In this document: one piece after another, positions 46,524 to 54,712 of the stretch
How the letters are laid out: every line of letters begins with the position of its first letter
How positions within the stretch are numbered: the first letter of the stretch is position 1
Source of the DNA: JBMDXK01 sp048594375
GTDB taxonomy: Bacteria > Pseudomonadota > Alphaproteobacteria > Rhizobiales > Methylopilaceae
Reading direction: 5' to 3'
NCBI GenBank assembly: GCA_048594375.1
Contig: JBMDXK010000001.1
Location: 52,687-116,686, forward strand
DNA: 64,000 nucleotides
Position numbers and translations under genes: made by a program
The notes under the pieces: generated by a model
What the model saw: the letters and a program-made list of their open reading frames with translations, nothing else
Databases searched by the model: none
Told to the model about the DNA's origin: nothing

Positions 46524-46640
46524 AGGCAGGCTTTATTAGCAGAGCGTTAACCTTGGTGGGGTGTTAATAGAATGAACGTTAAAACTGTGGAAAAATGGAC
46601 GGCAGACAAAAGGGTCTGTGTGATGGTGAAAGGAAAAATC

Positions 46641-46829
46641 ATGGGCACAATCGTAACATTTGAACAGGACCCACTGCGTTTGCGGATGCGTAAAAAGCCA
46701 AAAGCAGTTGCAGAAGGCGGTGTTATTTTGCCTTTCGCCGCTGAATATAAAACAAAAGATACAGACATTCATCTCATGTCTGCAAAGGAGGATAAGTCCT
46801 GCCCTTTGGACGCACAGCGTCCAGCGTGA
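46641..46829 (+). CDS. Small hypothetical protein (62 residues)
   Basis: AAAGGA lies six bases before the ATG. The protein begins MGTIVTFEQDPLRLRMRKKPK and contains GGVILPFAAEY; this layout (short N-terminal strand, basic linker, V-I-x-F segment) is seen in small conserved proteins of Hyphomicrobiales, but I cannot name it. The frame is open from 46572. Its TGA overlaps the GTG of the next small frame. Confidence 0.5.
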   Translation: MGTIVTFEQDPLRLRMRKKPKAVAEGGVILPFAAEYKTKDTDIHLMSAKEDKSCPLDAQRPA

Positions 46830-46942
46830 GACCGAGGCCGCAGGACGGAAAATTTCTGGTCAGTGTCGCCGCCTGTATAGCGATGATCCTAACGCGTGCT
46901 GTGACAATGAAAGTAATTGAGGCACAAAGAAGCAAGCGTTAA
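46826..46942 (+). CDS. Possible 38-residue single-span membrane peptide
   Basis: GTG at 46826 overlaps the previous stop (GTGA). The peptide has a basic/hydrophilic N-terminus (RPRPQDGKF), a hydrophobic centre (LVSVAACIAMILTRAVTM) and a basic end (QRSKR), a plausible small inner-membrane protein. Support is only the coupling and composition. Confidence 0.35.
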   Translation: MRPRPQDGKFLVSVAACIAMILTRAVTMKVIEAQRSKR

Positions 46943-46957
46943 CCATTCTCAAGCACA

Positions 46958-46979
46958 CTGTCGGGAGCATTCCCGACAG
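46958..46979 (+). promoter_or_regulatory. 9-bp perfect hairpin before the lipoprotein gene
   Basis: CTGTCGGGA (46958-46966) and TCCCGACAG (46971-46979), loop GCAT. The AGGA Shine-Dalgarno overlaps the foot of the right arm, ten bases before the ATG at 46990. No T-tract. Confidence 0.5.
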
Positions 46980-46989
46980 GAAAAAGCCG

Positions 46990-47763
46990 ATGCACAGAAC
47001 ATTCAAGCCTATTACGCTCTTTCTGGCCGCAAGCAGTGTTATCGCGGCAGGAGGTTGCGCACCCTCCACCGGAGACTTTGGACGGCAACAGCCTTCCGCA
47101 TGGAATGATTCTGTCTTAACAAAACTTGGCAACCAAACCGCACGCAAACGGGGTGAACCAGTCTCGCGCTTTCCGCTAACGGACGATGAAAAAGAACTGC
47201 GCAACCGCGCGTGGGGCATCATTATGCCCGCGCAGCCCCGTTCCGCAAAAGAAACCCGGCTTGTAGAATTACGGCGCACTCGTGTATTGCCAGCCAGTAA
47301 AACACAAACCGACATACGCACCTATGGAACAAGGCTGTTGCAGCAGCCTTATCAATCTTCCATTGCGCGCTATAATCACCTTTTAAATGATATTAACACT
47401 GACAGAGCGCAGATACCGCCATTTTTTACTTTGGCAGAAAAGATACGGGAGACAGACCGTATCCGTGAAGCAAGCCTCGGCTTTATGCGTAATAAACCGG
47501 AGGATGAAGATGCCAATGCTAGGATGCGTGTAACCGAAAACCAGATTGTTGTCTGGTGGAGCCATGATTCTCTGATACAGCGCGCGGCATCTTACCGTTA
47601 TGCTCTTGAACGTTTAGTGGTGGAAACGCCAGAACCTGAAGCCGTGAATGCAGAGCGCGCTCTTATGGCGCTGGAAAACGATATTCGCTATTTAAGTGGA
47701 ATCATCTATTTTTCCGGAGATAAGCCCTTTTACCGCGATGGAGAAGTGCTCTACAGTAAATAA
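46990..47763 (+). CDS. Putative outer-membrane lipoprotein, function unknown
   Basis: A lipoprotein signal peptide ends in the lipobox AAGGC at residues ~19-23. The mature protein (about 235 residues) is charged and mainly helical (FPLTDDEKELRNRAWGIIMP, LQQPYQSSIARYNHLLNDI, VNAERALMALENDIRYLSG). I recognise no family, though genes of this type occur in related organisms. 45 bp before the bioF start, possibly cotranscribed. Confidence 0.78.
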   Translation: MHRTFKPITLFLAASSVIAAGGCAPSTGDFGRQQPSAWNDSVLTKLGNQTARKRGEPVSRFPLTDDEKELRNRAWGIIMPAQPRSAKETRLVELRRTRVLPASKTQTDIRTYGTRLLQQPYQSSIARYNHLLNDINTDRAQIPPFFTLAEKIRETDRIREASLGFMRNKPEDEDANARMRVTENQIVVWWSHDSLIQRAASYRYALERLVVETPEPEAVNAERALMALENDIRYLSGIIYFSGDKPFYRDGEVLYSK

Positions 47764-47808
47764 AATTTGCGTTCTGGCAGAAAGCTGGTGCGCATCAAGA
47801 GGTATCCC

Positions 47809-48939
47809 GTGCGTTTTACTGCAATTGAAGACGTGACCCGTGGTCTGATCCGCCGTTCCGGATACAGGACGTTAGCGCCTCGCAAGGGCATTGATTTCTC
47901 ATCCAATGACTACATAGGGCTTGCCAATTCATTACGGTTGAAACGCGCAGTGCAACAAGCTCTTGAGGAGGGTGTGCCGGTCGGGGCAGGCGGCTCGCGT
48001 CTTTTACGCGGAAATTGTCAGGAGCATGAAGCGCTGGAAGAAGAAGCTGCACGCTTCTTTGGAGCGCAAGCAAGCCTCTACTTCGGGGGAGGATATCATG
48101 CTAATTCCGCTCTGCTTTCAACATTACCGCAACGCGGGGATGCTATCTTCTATGATGCTTTTATTCATGCCAGCGCCCATCAGGGAATGCGATTAAGCAA
48201 AGCAGAAACCGTTCAGGTGGAACACAACAACAGCGATGCATGTGAGCAAGCCATACAACAGTGGCGGAACAAGGGAGGGATGGGAACGCCATGGATTGCC
48301 GTTGAAAGTCTTTATTCCATGGATGGTGACTGCGCACCCTTGGCTGAACTCAGCACACTTGCCTTGAGATACAATGGGTTTTTATTGATTGATGAAGCGC
48401 ACGCAACCGGTGTCTGGGGAAAAAATGGTAAGGGTTTCTCCGAAGAACTGGAAGGCCAGGAACACATTATTGTACTGCACACATGCGGCAAGGCTTTAGG
48501 AGCAAGCGGTGCGCTCGTTACAGGTGATAAACGCATTATCGATTTTCTGGTTAACCGTGCGCGGGGCTTCATCTTCGCCACAGCCCCATCGCCATTGATG
48601 GCGCGCGCAGTGAGAGAGGCGTTGCGCATGGTAGCCGATGAGCCAGAGCGTCGCGCAGCTCTTTTCACACGCCTGACAGAGATGCAAAAACACATGCAAA
48701 AACTGGGTTTTCCTGCAAGCAAAACTCAAATTCAGCCAATCATCATTGGCGACAACAAGCTCACAATGGCTTACGCCGAGGCCTTGCAAACCGCGGGGTT
48801 TGATGTACGCGGTATTCGTCCACCAACTGTGCCTCCAGGCACAGCACGTTTACGGCTTTCACTGACAAACACCATAAGCTGCCAAGATATTGCGGATGTG
48901 ATGGCAACAATTGCTCTTGCTGTGGATAACTTCAAATAG
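47809..48939 (+). CDS. bioF: 8-amino-7-oxononanoate synthase
   Basis: An alpha-oxoamine synthase using PLP to condense pimeloyl-ACP and alanine. The GTG at 47809 has AAGAGG six bases upstream. Motifs: FSSNDYIGLAN, GAGGSRLLRGN, the PLP-contacting DEAHATGVWG, and the Lys (about residue 228) in HTCGKALG. 376 residues. It is separated from bioDAZ by ~5 kb and from bioB by ~4 kb, on the strand opposite to bioDAZ. Confidence 0.93.
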   Translation: MRFTAIEDVTRGLIRRSGYRTLAPRKGIDFSSNDYIGLANSLRLKRAVQQALEEGVPVGAGGSRLLRGNCQEHEALEEEAARFFGAQASLYFGGGYHANSALLSTLPQRGDAIFYDAFIHASAHQGMRLSKAETVQVEHNNSDACEQAIQQWRNKGGMGTPWIAVESLYSMDGDCAPLAELSTLALRYNGFLLIDEAHATGVWGKNGKGFSEELEGQEHIIVLHTCGKALGASGALVTGDKRIIDFLVNRARGFIFATAPSPLMARAVREALRMVADEPERRAALFTRLTEMQKHMQKLGFPASKTQIQPIIIGDNKLTMAYAEALQTAGFDVRGIRPPTVPPGTARLRLSLTNTISCQDIADVMATIALAVDNFK

Positions 48940-49327
48940 CAAGTAAATATTGTAAATAATGCCGCTTGTATTGGAAAAAATATTTTGGGGAAAAAAGAGT
49001 AAATATCACCTGAAAAGACACTTATCCCCCCTATAAAATTTTCTTGCGACAGATTTTGAAAAATGTTCTGGTTAAAGAGGTCTGGATTACTTCGATGGTT
49101 TCACGTTTAGTCTGCTAGAATCCGCTGCTAGAAGCAAGTGCAGAGCATTATAGCTGAGCGCAAATAAAATGATCATTTGATTGAGCCAACGGCCGACACA
49201 GCAAAAAAATATGCGTTAAAACAAAGATTTATAGCCTGAGATAGATAATCATTTTATATGCCTCAGACGATATACATCTGAGGATTCAATGGCTACTCTG
49301 TTACCCAAATGTGCTACAAATCAATTG
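48940..49327. other. Non-coding region after bioF with a dispersed repeat copy
   Basis: About 390 bp of AT-rich sequence with no convincing gene. It contains copy B of the repeat family (about 49160-49268) and ends at a strong terminator. Confidence 0.5.
49160..49268 (+). repeat. Dispersed AT-rich intergenic repeat, copy B
   Basis: AATAAAATGATCATTTGATTG, then ACAAAGATTTATAGCCTGAG and ATAATCATTTTATATGCCTCA. The ACAAAG-TTATAGCCTGA block is nearly identical to copy A at 4286-4310. Confidence 0.55.
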
Positions 49328-49362
49328 AAAAAACACTCCTGAATACGTTTCAGGAGTGTTTT
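49328..49362 (-). terminator. Terminator of the DnaA-like/DUF6456 operon
   Basis: A 14-bp perfect stem (49330-49343 with 49349-49362) with loop TACGT. On the minus strand it is followed by T6. It is 30 bp after the DUF6456 stop. Confidence 0.9.
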
Positions 49363-49392
49363 GCAAAGCAGAAAAAACCGATGAAAACACGG

Positions 49393-50193
49393 CTATAAGG
49401 CCTTTTGCACAGGCGGCGCTGCCCAAGAACGCAGAGCAGACGTTTTTTTTCCTGTTGCTTGCGAGCAAATGCCATAGTGGTGTGCCAATTTTTCAAGAGC
49501 CAGTCCCAAAACAACTTTAGCGGATCGGGCAGGCCATTGGCGCTCTTTTTCAAGCTGTTCCAGACCCTTTAAAAAACACACAATATCGACCAGAATACTT
49601 TGAAATTCCGATCCCACATGTGCCATGGCACGCGCAAACCGCTGCCGCGCTGCTAATACTGTATCACAAAACATCATAGGATCACCCGCGGTGCTGCGCT
49701 GTTCAGGGGGAGCCCAATGGGTGGTAAGGCGCGGCGCAAGCTGTGCCAGTGTAAAGTCTTGCCGCAAGCGTTCACCTGCGGCAAAGCCCGCTGCGCTAAT
49801 GGTTGTTCCTTGTCTGCTTTTTAGCCATGCAAGAGGGCTTTCTGCTGCATTGATTGTAACACGACGGCGTAAGCCATCGTTTTCAACAATGCTTGTCCGG
49901 CGAACGCGATGCTGATGCAAAAAACCTTCATCCGCAGGCGAAAGATAGCGCGAAACCCACGCTCTGCCAGCATCGGTGGGTAGGAATGTTGTGGATTTTC
50001 TTGCAATAAGGTCGCGGTTGACCAGTTCCTCAATCAACACCGCAGAAATTCGGGTACGGGTGCCGGAGCGCACGGTGATTGCGGGTTCATCCGGATCGGA
50101 TTGAAGGGAAAAAGCATGTGTAACCATATCAAGAAGCAATTTTTCCGCAGGGGAACAGCTACGCAGGTTATTTGTTTTACGAGAATTTTTCAT
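49393..50193 (-). CDS. DUF6456 domain-containing protein
   Basis: N-terminal segment (residues ~15-85) resembles a winged-helix region (LIEELVNRDLIARKSTTFLPTDAGRAW). The C-terminal ~140 residues match DUF6456: ISAAGFAAGERLRQDFTLAQLAP, VLAARQRFARAMAHVGSEF, DIVCFLKGLEQLEKERQWPARSAKVVLGLALEKLAHHYGI. The domain is restricted to alphaproteobacteria and is regularly coupled to the DnaA-like HTH gene as here (ATGA overlap). Likely DNA-binding or regulatory; role unknown. Confidence 0.88.
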   Translation of the reverse strand: MKNSRKTNNLRSCSPAEKLLLDMVTHAFSLQSDPDEPAITVRSGTRTRISAVLIEELVNRDLIARKSTTFLPTDAGRAWVSRYLSPADEGFLHQHRVRRTSIVENDGLRRRVTINAAESPLAWLKSRQGTTISAAGFAAGERLRQDFTLAQLAPRLTTHWAPPEQRSTAGDPMMFCDTVLAARQRFARAMAHVGSEFQSILVDIVCFLKGLEQLEKERQWPARSAKVVLGLALEKLAHHYGICSQATGKKTSALRSWAAPPVQKAL

Positions 50194-50642
50194 GGGCGCA
50201 TCTCTACGAATTGGAAAGCGTGTTGCCAGGCTTCAAGCCCGCGTTCAAGGTGACCAAGTAAGGTATCGATATCACGGTTGTCGCGCATTTCTTCAATCTT
50301 CCGGCAGGCATGTGCCACAGTTGTACGGTCACGCTTGAAGAGAGGCGCTACCTGATTAAGGCTCAAGCCAATGCCTGTATGCAAAAGATAAATCGCCATT
50401 TGCCGCGCAAGCGCTGTTTGTGCCTGGCAGCGTGAATGCGAAAACAGATCCTTCGGCGGTACGCGCAAGGAGTGAGCGACCGCTGTACTGACAAGTTCTG
50501 CAATCTGTGCGTGTTCTGCCCGCATACGTTTTTTATAACAACTCCCTTCTTTTAAAGATAAATTGTTTTTCAATGTCTTATTGCATAAATTTCGATTTTT
50601 CAGGGTATTGTTTGGTGTCATGCGTTTCACTACGTCCCCCAT
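50190..50642 (-). CDS. DnaA-like (domain IV) helix-turn-helix protein
   Basis: The C-terminal ~90 residues resemble the DNA-binding domain IV of DnaA (ALARQMAIYLLHTGIGLSLNQVAPLFKRDRTTVAHACRKIEEMRD), but there is no AAA+ ATPase. It is coupled to the DUF6456 gene. The start is uncertain: ATG at 50642 behind a purine-rich stretch, 50621 or 50525. It may regulate gene expression or chromosome-related functions. Confidence 0.82.
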   Translation of the reverse strand: MGDVVKRMTPNNTLKNRNLCNKTLKNNLSLKEGSCYKKRMRAEHAQIAELVSTAVAHSLRVPPKDLFSHSRCQAQTALARQMAIYLLHTGIGLSLNQVAPLFKRDRTTVAHACRKIEEMRDNRDIDTLLGHLERGLEAWQHAFQFVEMRP

Positions 50643-50867
50643 TCCAGCCCCATTTCCGGGTTAGAGAGATATAGTAGGTTACAGCCGCGGCTCTTAGTCA
50701 ACTCAGGAAACTTATCCCCCTCCCCATAAAATACCCCTTATGGTTGCACTGGGGTAAACAAATGCGTGGCATGGCAACAAACAAAAAGATTACCCCTTAT
50801 GTGAGAGGCCAAATCCAATACAAAAACGCAGATTGCCAGAACAAGACAGCAGGGGAGACACAACACA

Positions 50868-51176
50868 ATGGTGAAAGCACAGCATAACACTGTAAATAAA
50901 AGGCATCAGACCCGCATCAGAAGTTGGCGCAGCGATGACGTGGTTACGGCGCAAGCATCAAAAAATCCGACAGCTACAACAGCTTTTGAAGAAGCCGAAA
51001 AAATGTTCACCATCACATCAGAAAATTGCACCAGAGGAAAAAATCAAAGGGCGCTTCTCTGCGAAAGGCGTAAACGGCGCTGCAATCACCACGCATATGA
51101 TCTAGGTAAACACATTCGTCTGGTACGGCTTAGCCAGGAAAAAATGCGCAACAGCTCTAAAATCAAGCCAGACTAA
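50868..51176 (+). CDS. Hypothetical basic protein (102 residues)
   Basis: GGGGAGA lies about eight bases before the ATG, which supports translation. The product is basic and polar, with no membrane segment (RIRSWRSDDVVTAQASKN, RKRRCNHHAYDLGKHIRLVRL). No family recognised. Its end overlaps the 3' end of the converging LysR gene by 14 bp. Divergent from the DnaA-like gene across 225 bp. Confidence 0.45.
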   Translation: MVKAQHNTVNKRHQTRIRSWRSDDVVTAQASKNPTATTAFEEAEKMFTITSENCTRGKNQRALLCERRKRRCNHHAYDLGKHIRLVRLSQEKMRNSSKIKPD

Positions 51177-52068
51177 GCGGTGGTGATGCAAGACTGGGAG
51201 AGGCTTCTTCTCCCAGTTCCGTCAGGCTGGCAACAATATGATCCGCAAGAGCATCAATGAGTGCGCCTGTCACATGCGGGTTGCGCATCAGCCCAATTTT
51301 TACCGATGGTAAAGCCGGAAAGCCATCGGCAGGCGTCAGAACACGCATATCTGGCCTCACCGCAGACTCAGGAAGAACAGACACCGCAAGCCCCGCCAGT
51401 ACAGCAGCGCCAACCGCCGTGGAATTCCAGCTTGCGTAAAGCACTCTGTAAGGGCGGTTATGCGCTTCAAGGCTTTCAACCGCGGCGCGGCGCCAATCGC
51501 AGGTGGGGCGGCCTAATGCAAGAGGAAGGGGAAGATCATCCTGAACGGTACCGCGCGCAAAGGTAACCCACTGCAATTTTTCCTGCCGGATAATCCGTGC
51601 CGGACCACGCCGGTCTGTGTGGGTAATAATGGCCAGATCAAGATTATTTTCGGCAATGCGTTTTGCTAGCATCGGTGTTGGTTCACAAATAACCGTCACT
51701 TCCACTTGCGGATTTGAATGTGCAAAACGCGCCAGAATGGCGGGCAAATAACGATCCGCATAATCATCAGGAACGCCAAGCGTTACATGCCCTGTCAAGT
51801 TGACATCCGCAAGCGCATCCAGTGCTTCATAGGAAAGTTTGACAATACGCCGCGCATAGGCAAGCAGCTTTTCGCCCTCCTCACTCAGGCGGCTATGGCG
51901 GCCTTCACGCACAAACAATGGTTTGCCAACGCGCTCTTCAAGCCGGCGCATCTGCATGGAAATCGCAGACTGGGTTTTATGCACAATCTCACTGGCCTTT
52001 GTGAACGAGCCACTATCAACAATCGCTACAAAACTTCTGAGCTGATCCACATCCAGCGGGGTAGCCAT
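51163..52068 (-). CDS. LysR-family transcriptional regulator
   Basis: An N-terminal winged HTH (LDVDQLRSFVAIVDSGSFTKASEIVHKTQSAISMQMRRLEERVGKPLF) is followed by a periplasmic-binding-like effector domain (GHVTLGVPDDYADRYLP, LAIITHTDRRG). Start ATG 52068 with AGGA upstream. 301 residues. Ligand unknown. It is divergent from the DUF1127-like gene, a likely target region. Confidence 0.9.
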   Translation of the reverse strand: MATPLDVDQLRSFVAIVDSGSFTKASEIVHKTQSAISMQMRRLEERVGKPLFVREGRHSRLSEEGEKLLAYARRIVKLSYEALDALADVNLTGHVTLGVPDDYADRYLPAILARFAHSNPQVEVTVICEPTPMLAKRIAENNLDLAIITHTDRRGPARIIRQEKLQWVTFARGTVQDDLPLPLALGRPTCDWRRAAVESLEAHNRPYRVLYASWNSTAVGAAVLAGLAVSVLPESAVRPDMRVLTPADGFPALPSVKIGLMRNPHVTGALIDALADHIVASLTELGEEASPSLASPPLSLA

Positions 52069-52222
52069 GGCGCATCGTCCTATAAGGAAATGTGATGAAT
52101 ACAATTATATATATTTGTTATTCTTAAGCGTCAATCTATGCGAAGGTGTTGCCGTGGATGGGAAATGACATCACTGAAAAATTTTAATCCGGATAGACGC
52201 GACGTGGCCTTGGAGAGCTGCA

Positions 52223-52495
52223 ATGACAAATATTGATGAAACAGCATTAAATTCCACCCCTGAAACCACTCAGGACAAAGCAGCCTTTTCAAGTGTAACA
52301 GCTCCGTTGCGCCAGCTTTTCCGTGCCGCATCGCGCCGTCATACAGCAATGCCAATGTTGGTGGATGCTGATCCGCATGTGCTGAAAGATATAGGAATTA
52401 CACCCCAAGACGTGTATGCGGCTTCCGCTTCCCGCTGGTGGGAAGACCCGACCGGCAAGCTCGCCGATTATGCGCAAACACGCAGACGCGCGTAA
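52223..52495 (+). CDS. DUF1127-like small protein
   Basis: A 90-residue protein. The middle (LRQLFRAASRRHTAMPMLVDADPHVLKDIGITPQDVYAASAS) resembles the DUF1127/YjiS motif (helix, then LxDIGI). Alphaproteobacterial DUF1127 proteins affect phosphate, RNA turnover and envelope traits. GGAGAG lies before the ATG and a terminator follows. Confidence 0.72.
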   Translation: MTNIDETALNSTPETTQDKAAFSSVTAPLRQLFRAASRRHTAMPMLVDADPHVLKDIGITPQDVYAASASRWWEDPTGKLADYAQTRRRA

Positions 52496-52515
52496 AATAA
52501 AGAAATCTATAAATG

Positions 52516-52546
52516 AAAAAGACCGGAAAAAATCCGGTCTTTTTTA
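52516..52546 (+). terminator. Terminator after the DUF1127-like gene
   Basis: AGACCGGA (52520-52527) and TCCGGTCT (52533-52540) with loop AAAAA, extended by A/T pairs, followed by TTTTTTAT. Confidence 0.9.
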
Positions 52547-52624
52547 TAATCAGCGGAACCTTCCCCACAGTGAAGGGTTGATACAGTGTAATAAATAATA
52601 ACAATCCCAGAGAGGAGACACGAA

Positions 52625-52783
52625 ATGTCAAATAACAAACAACAAAACGAAAACCAGAATTCAAACCAGAATCAAAAAAATCCACAGCAGCGCCAGCAGG
52701 AAGCACAAAACCCAAATCAGGGTAAACGTCAGGCTGGCCAGCAGGATCAGCAAAAACAAAATCAGCAAGGTCAGAAAAAATAA
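52625..52783 (+). CDS. 52-residue Gln/Asn-rich low-complexity protein
   Basis: ATG at 52625 is preceded by a purine-rich GAGAGGAGA, and a strong terminator follows, so it has its own unit. 31 of 52 residues are Gln (20) or Asn (11), with Lys as the main charge (6) and no aromatic or long hydrophobic residues; an example stretch is QQDQQKQNQQGQKK. It should be disordered, hydrophilic and secretion-free. No family is recognised. Possible roles such as desiccation or stress protection are speculation. Confidence 0.7.
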   Translation: MSNNKQQNENQNSNQNQKNPQQRQQEAQNPNQGKRQAGQQDQQKQNQQGQKK

Positions 52784-52811
52784 TTCTGCCATCCATTCGC
52801 TGAAGATTATA

Positions 52812-52842
52812 CCGGCCTCTGCAACGGAGGTCGGTTTTTTTT
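52812..52842 (+). terminator. Terminator of the Q/N-rich gene
   Basis: CCGGCCTC (52812-52819) and GAGGTCGG (52827-52834) pair with one G-U, followed by T8. Confidence 0.88.
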
Positions 52843-52940
52843 GGGAAAAGACCTGCATTTTACTGTGAAAACCGCTGGAAAGAGGCGTTTTTTATGCTAT
52901 GAAAAACAAAAGCGCTTTCCAACGAACAGGTTTTTAATTT

Positions 52941-53930
52941 ATGTCAGTTGCATTGAAAAAAACAGAACAGTGTGATACCGCGCACCGTCACTGGACTTTG
53001 GAAGAAGCATGGCAGCTCTACAATCTGCCCTTCAATGATTTACTGTTTCAGGCGCACAGTGTGCATCGCCAGAATTTTGACCCCAATGCCGTACAAATGA
53101 GCCGCCTTTTATCCATTAAAACAGGTGGATGTCCCGAAGATTGTAGCTATTGCAGCCAATCCGCTCACAATCCCACAGGGCTGAAAGCCTCCAAGCTGAT
53201 GGAAGTCGAACGCGTTATCAGTGAGGCGCGCAAAGCCAAGGAAGAGGGCGCCACCCGCTATTGTATGGGCGCTGCATGGCGTAGCCCCAAAGAACGCGAT
53301 ATGCCCATGGTTGTTGCGATGATTAAAGGTGTTAAAGATCTCGGCATGGAGACCTGTATGACGCTTGGCATGTTATCGCCCGCGCAAGCAATTGCACTGC
53401 GCGAAGCCGGCCTCGATTATTACAACCATAACATTGACACCTCCGAACGCTTTTATCCTGAAGTCATCACAACACGCACGTTCGCTGACCGTCTCGATAC
53501 GCTGGCCAATGTGCGCGAAGCCGGTATCAATGTGTGTTCAGGTGGCATCGTTGGGATGGGCGAAACCACCAAGGATCGGGTTGATATGCTGGTAACGCTT
53601 GCTAATCTCGAAGAGCCACCACAGAGCGTGCCAATCAACATGCTGGTACCCATTGAAGGAGCGCCCGCTGCTGAGGCCGCGCAGGTCGATCCAATTGATT
53701 TTGTACGCACAATTGCCGTGGCCCGTATTCTCATGCCCAAATCCCATGTACGGCTCTCCGCAGGACGTTTGGAAATGAGCGATGAAACGCAAGCGCTGTG
53801 CTTCTTTGCCGGAGCAAATTCAGTTTTTATTGGTGAAACATTGCTGACAACGGATAATCCTGACGAAACAACCGATACCGCGCTGTTTAACAAGCTTGGC
53901 ATCAAGCCAATGGACATCGGTGTGCATTAA
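52941..53930 (+). CDS. bioB: Biotin synthase
   Basis: A radical SAM enzyme inserting sulfur into dethiobiotin. The cluster cysteines are Cys64, Cys68 and Cys71 (CPEDCSYC), with later Cys residues ([23 protein letters not shown]) for the second [2Fe-2S] cluster and the RLSAGR signature near the end. 329 residues. It is a separate unit from bioF and bioDAZ. A pair of CTGTACAG octamers follows. Confidence 0.97.
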   Translation: MSVALKKTEQCDTAHRHWTLEEAWQLYNLPFNDLLFQAHSVHRQNFDPNAVQMSRLLSIKTGGCPEDCSYCSQSAHNPTGLKASKLMEVERVISEARKAKEEGATRYCMGAAWRSPKERDMPMVVAMIKGVKDLGMETCMTLGMLSPAQAIALREAGLDYYNHNIDTSERFYPEVITTRTFADRLDTLANVREAGINVCSGGIVGMGETTKDRVDMLVTLANLEEPPQSVPINMLVPIEGAPAAEAAQVDPIDFVRTIAVARILMPKSHVRLSAGRLEMSDETQALCFFAGANSVFIGETLLTTDNPDETTDTALFNKLGIKPMDIGVH

Positions 53931-53935
53931 ACGCT

Positions 53936-53966
53936 CTGTACAGACTTTTCAGTTTTTTCTGTACAG
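53936..53966. repeat. Two palindromic CTGTACAG octamers, 23 bp apart
   Basis: CTGTACAG occurs at 53936-53943 and 53959-53966 between the convergent bioB and sufE genes. They could pair as an 8-bp stem around a T-rich loop and act as a bidirectional terminator. Confidence 0.55.
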
Positions 53967-53982
53967 GCAAAATGGTTGATTC

Positions 53983-54405
53983 TTATGCCGCTAAAGCGCA
54001 GCGGGCATCATGTTGAATTCGGGCAACCATAGCATGAAGGCCATTGGAACGCTGCGGGGAAAGATGCTCCTTCAGCCCGAAGTCTGAAAGGACTGCAAGA
54101 GCATCTGTTGAAAGTATTTCGTGCGCGGTTTTACCCGAATACAGCGCAAGCAGGATGGCAACAAGGCCACGGACAAGATGGGCATCGCTATCACCCTGAA
54201 ACACAAGGGATGGCTGCTCATCATTTTCAATAACGCGATGAACAAGCCATACCTGACTGGCGCAACCTTGAACTTTATTGGCTTCAATGCGTGCTTCTTC
54301 CGGAAAAACGGGCAAGCTACGGCCAAGCTCGATAAGATAGCGGTAGCGATCTTCCCAATCATCCAGAATCGAAAAATTATCAACTATTTCTTTAAACGTC
54401 ATCAT
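53983..54405 (-). CDS. sufE: SufE family protein (cysteine desulfuration)
   Basis: Accepts sulfur from a cysteine desulfurase for Fe-S assembly. The N-terminus TFKEIVDNFSILDDWEDRYRYLIELGR and the active Cys in VQGCASQVWLV are diagnostic. ATG at 54405 or 54402 lacks a strong ribosome-binding site. About 140 residues. It lies next to bioB, an Fe-S enzyme. Upstream overlaps a dispersed-repeat copy. Confidence 0.93.
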   Translation of the reverse strand: MMTFKEIVDNFSILDDWEDRYRYLIELGRSLPVFPEEARIEANKVQGCASQVWLVHRVIENDEQPSLVFQGDSDAHLVRGLVAILLALYSGKTAHEILSTDALAVLSDFGLKEHLSPQRSNGLHAMVARIQHDARCALAA

Positions 54406-54712
54406 AGCAGCGGAAATGACGTAAAAATGCGATAAAATCAAGCATTTTCGCTATAAGGATGTATTTTGTCGCAGAACTTTAACAAATAAAATGCTCATTT
54501 TATTGGGAGCGCAACCATAGAAAGAGCACCAGCCAAAATAGGAAATAAAAAGCAGGGAAGGAATGTAATTGAAAAAGTAATATTAGATTAAGGCTATTAT
54601 TTATTTTAAATAATAATATGGTTAATTTTTATATTACAAAAATAGGGTGTTCAGTGTGCGATCTGTGGATAAATACTTATCATAACATTAAGGCTATTAT
54701 CGAAAAATCCGA
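54406..54712. other. Intergenic region upstream of sufE
   Basis: About 300 bp, very AT-rich beyond the repeat copy at 54432-54506. No gene is seen. Confidence 0.45.
54432..54506 (-). repeat. Dispersed AT-rich intergenic repeat, inverted copy I
   Basis: Its reverse complement begins CCAATAAAATGAGCATTTTATT, then AAAGTTCTGCGACA and CTTATAGCG. Compared with copy A it keeps CCAATAAAATG, ATTTTATT and AAAGTTCTGCG at the same spacing. It lies just before sufE. Confidence 0.6.
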
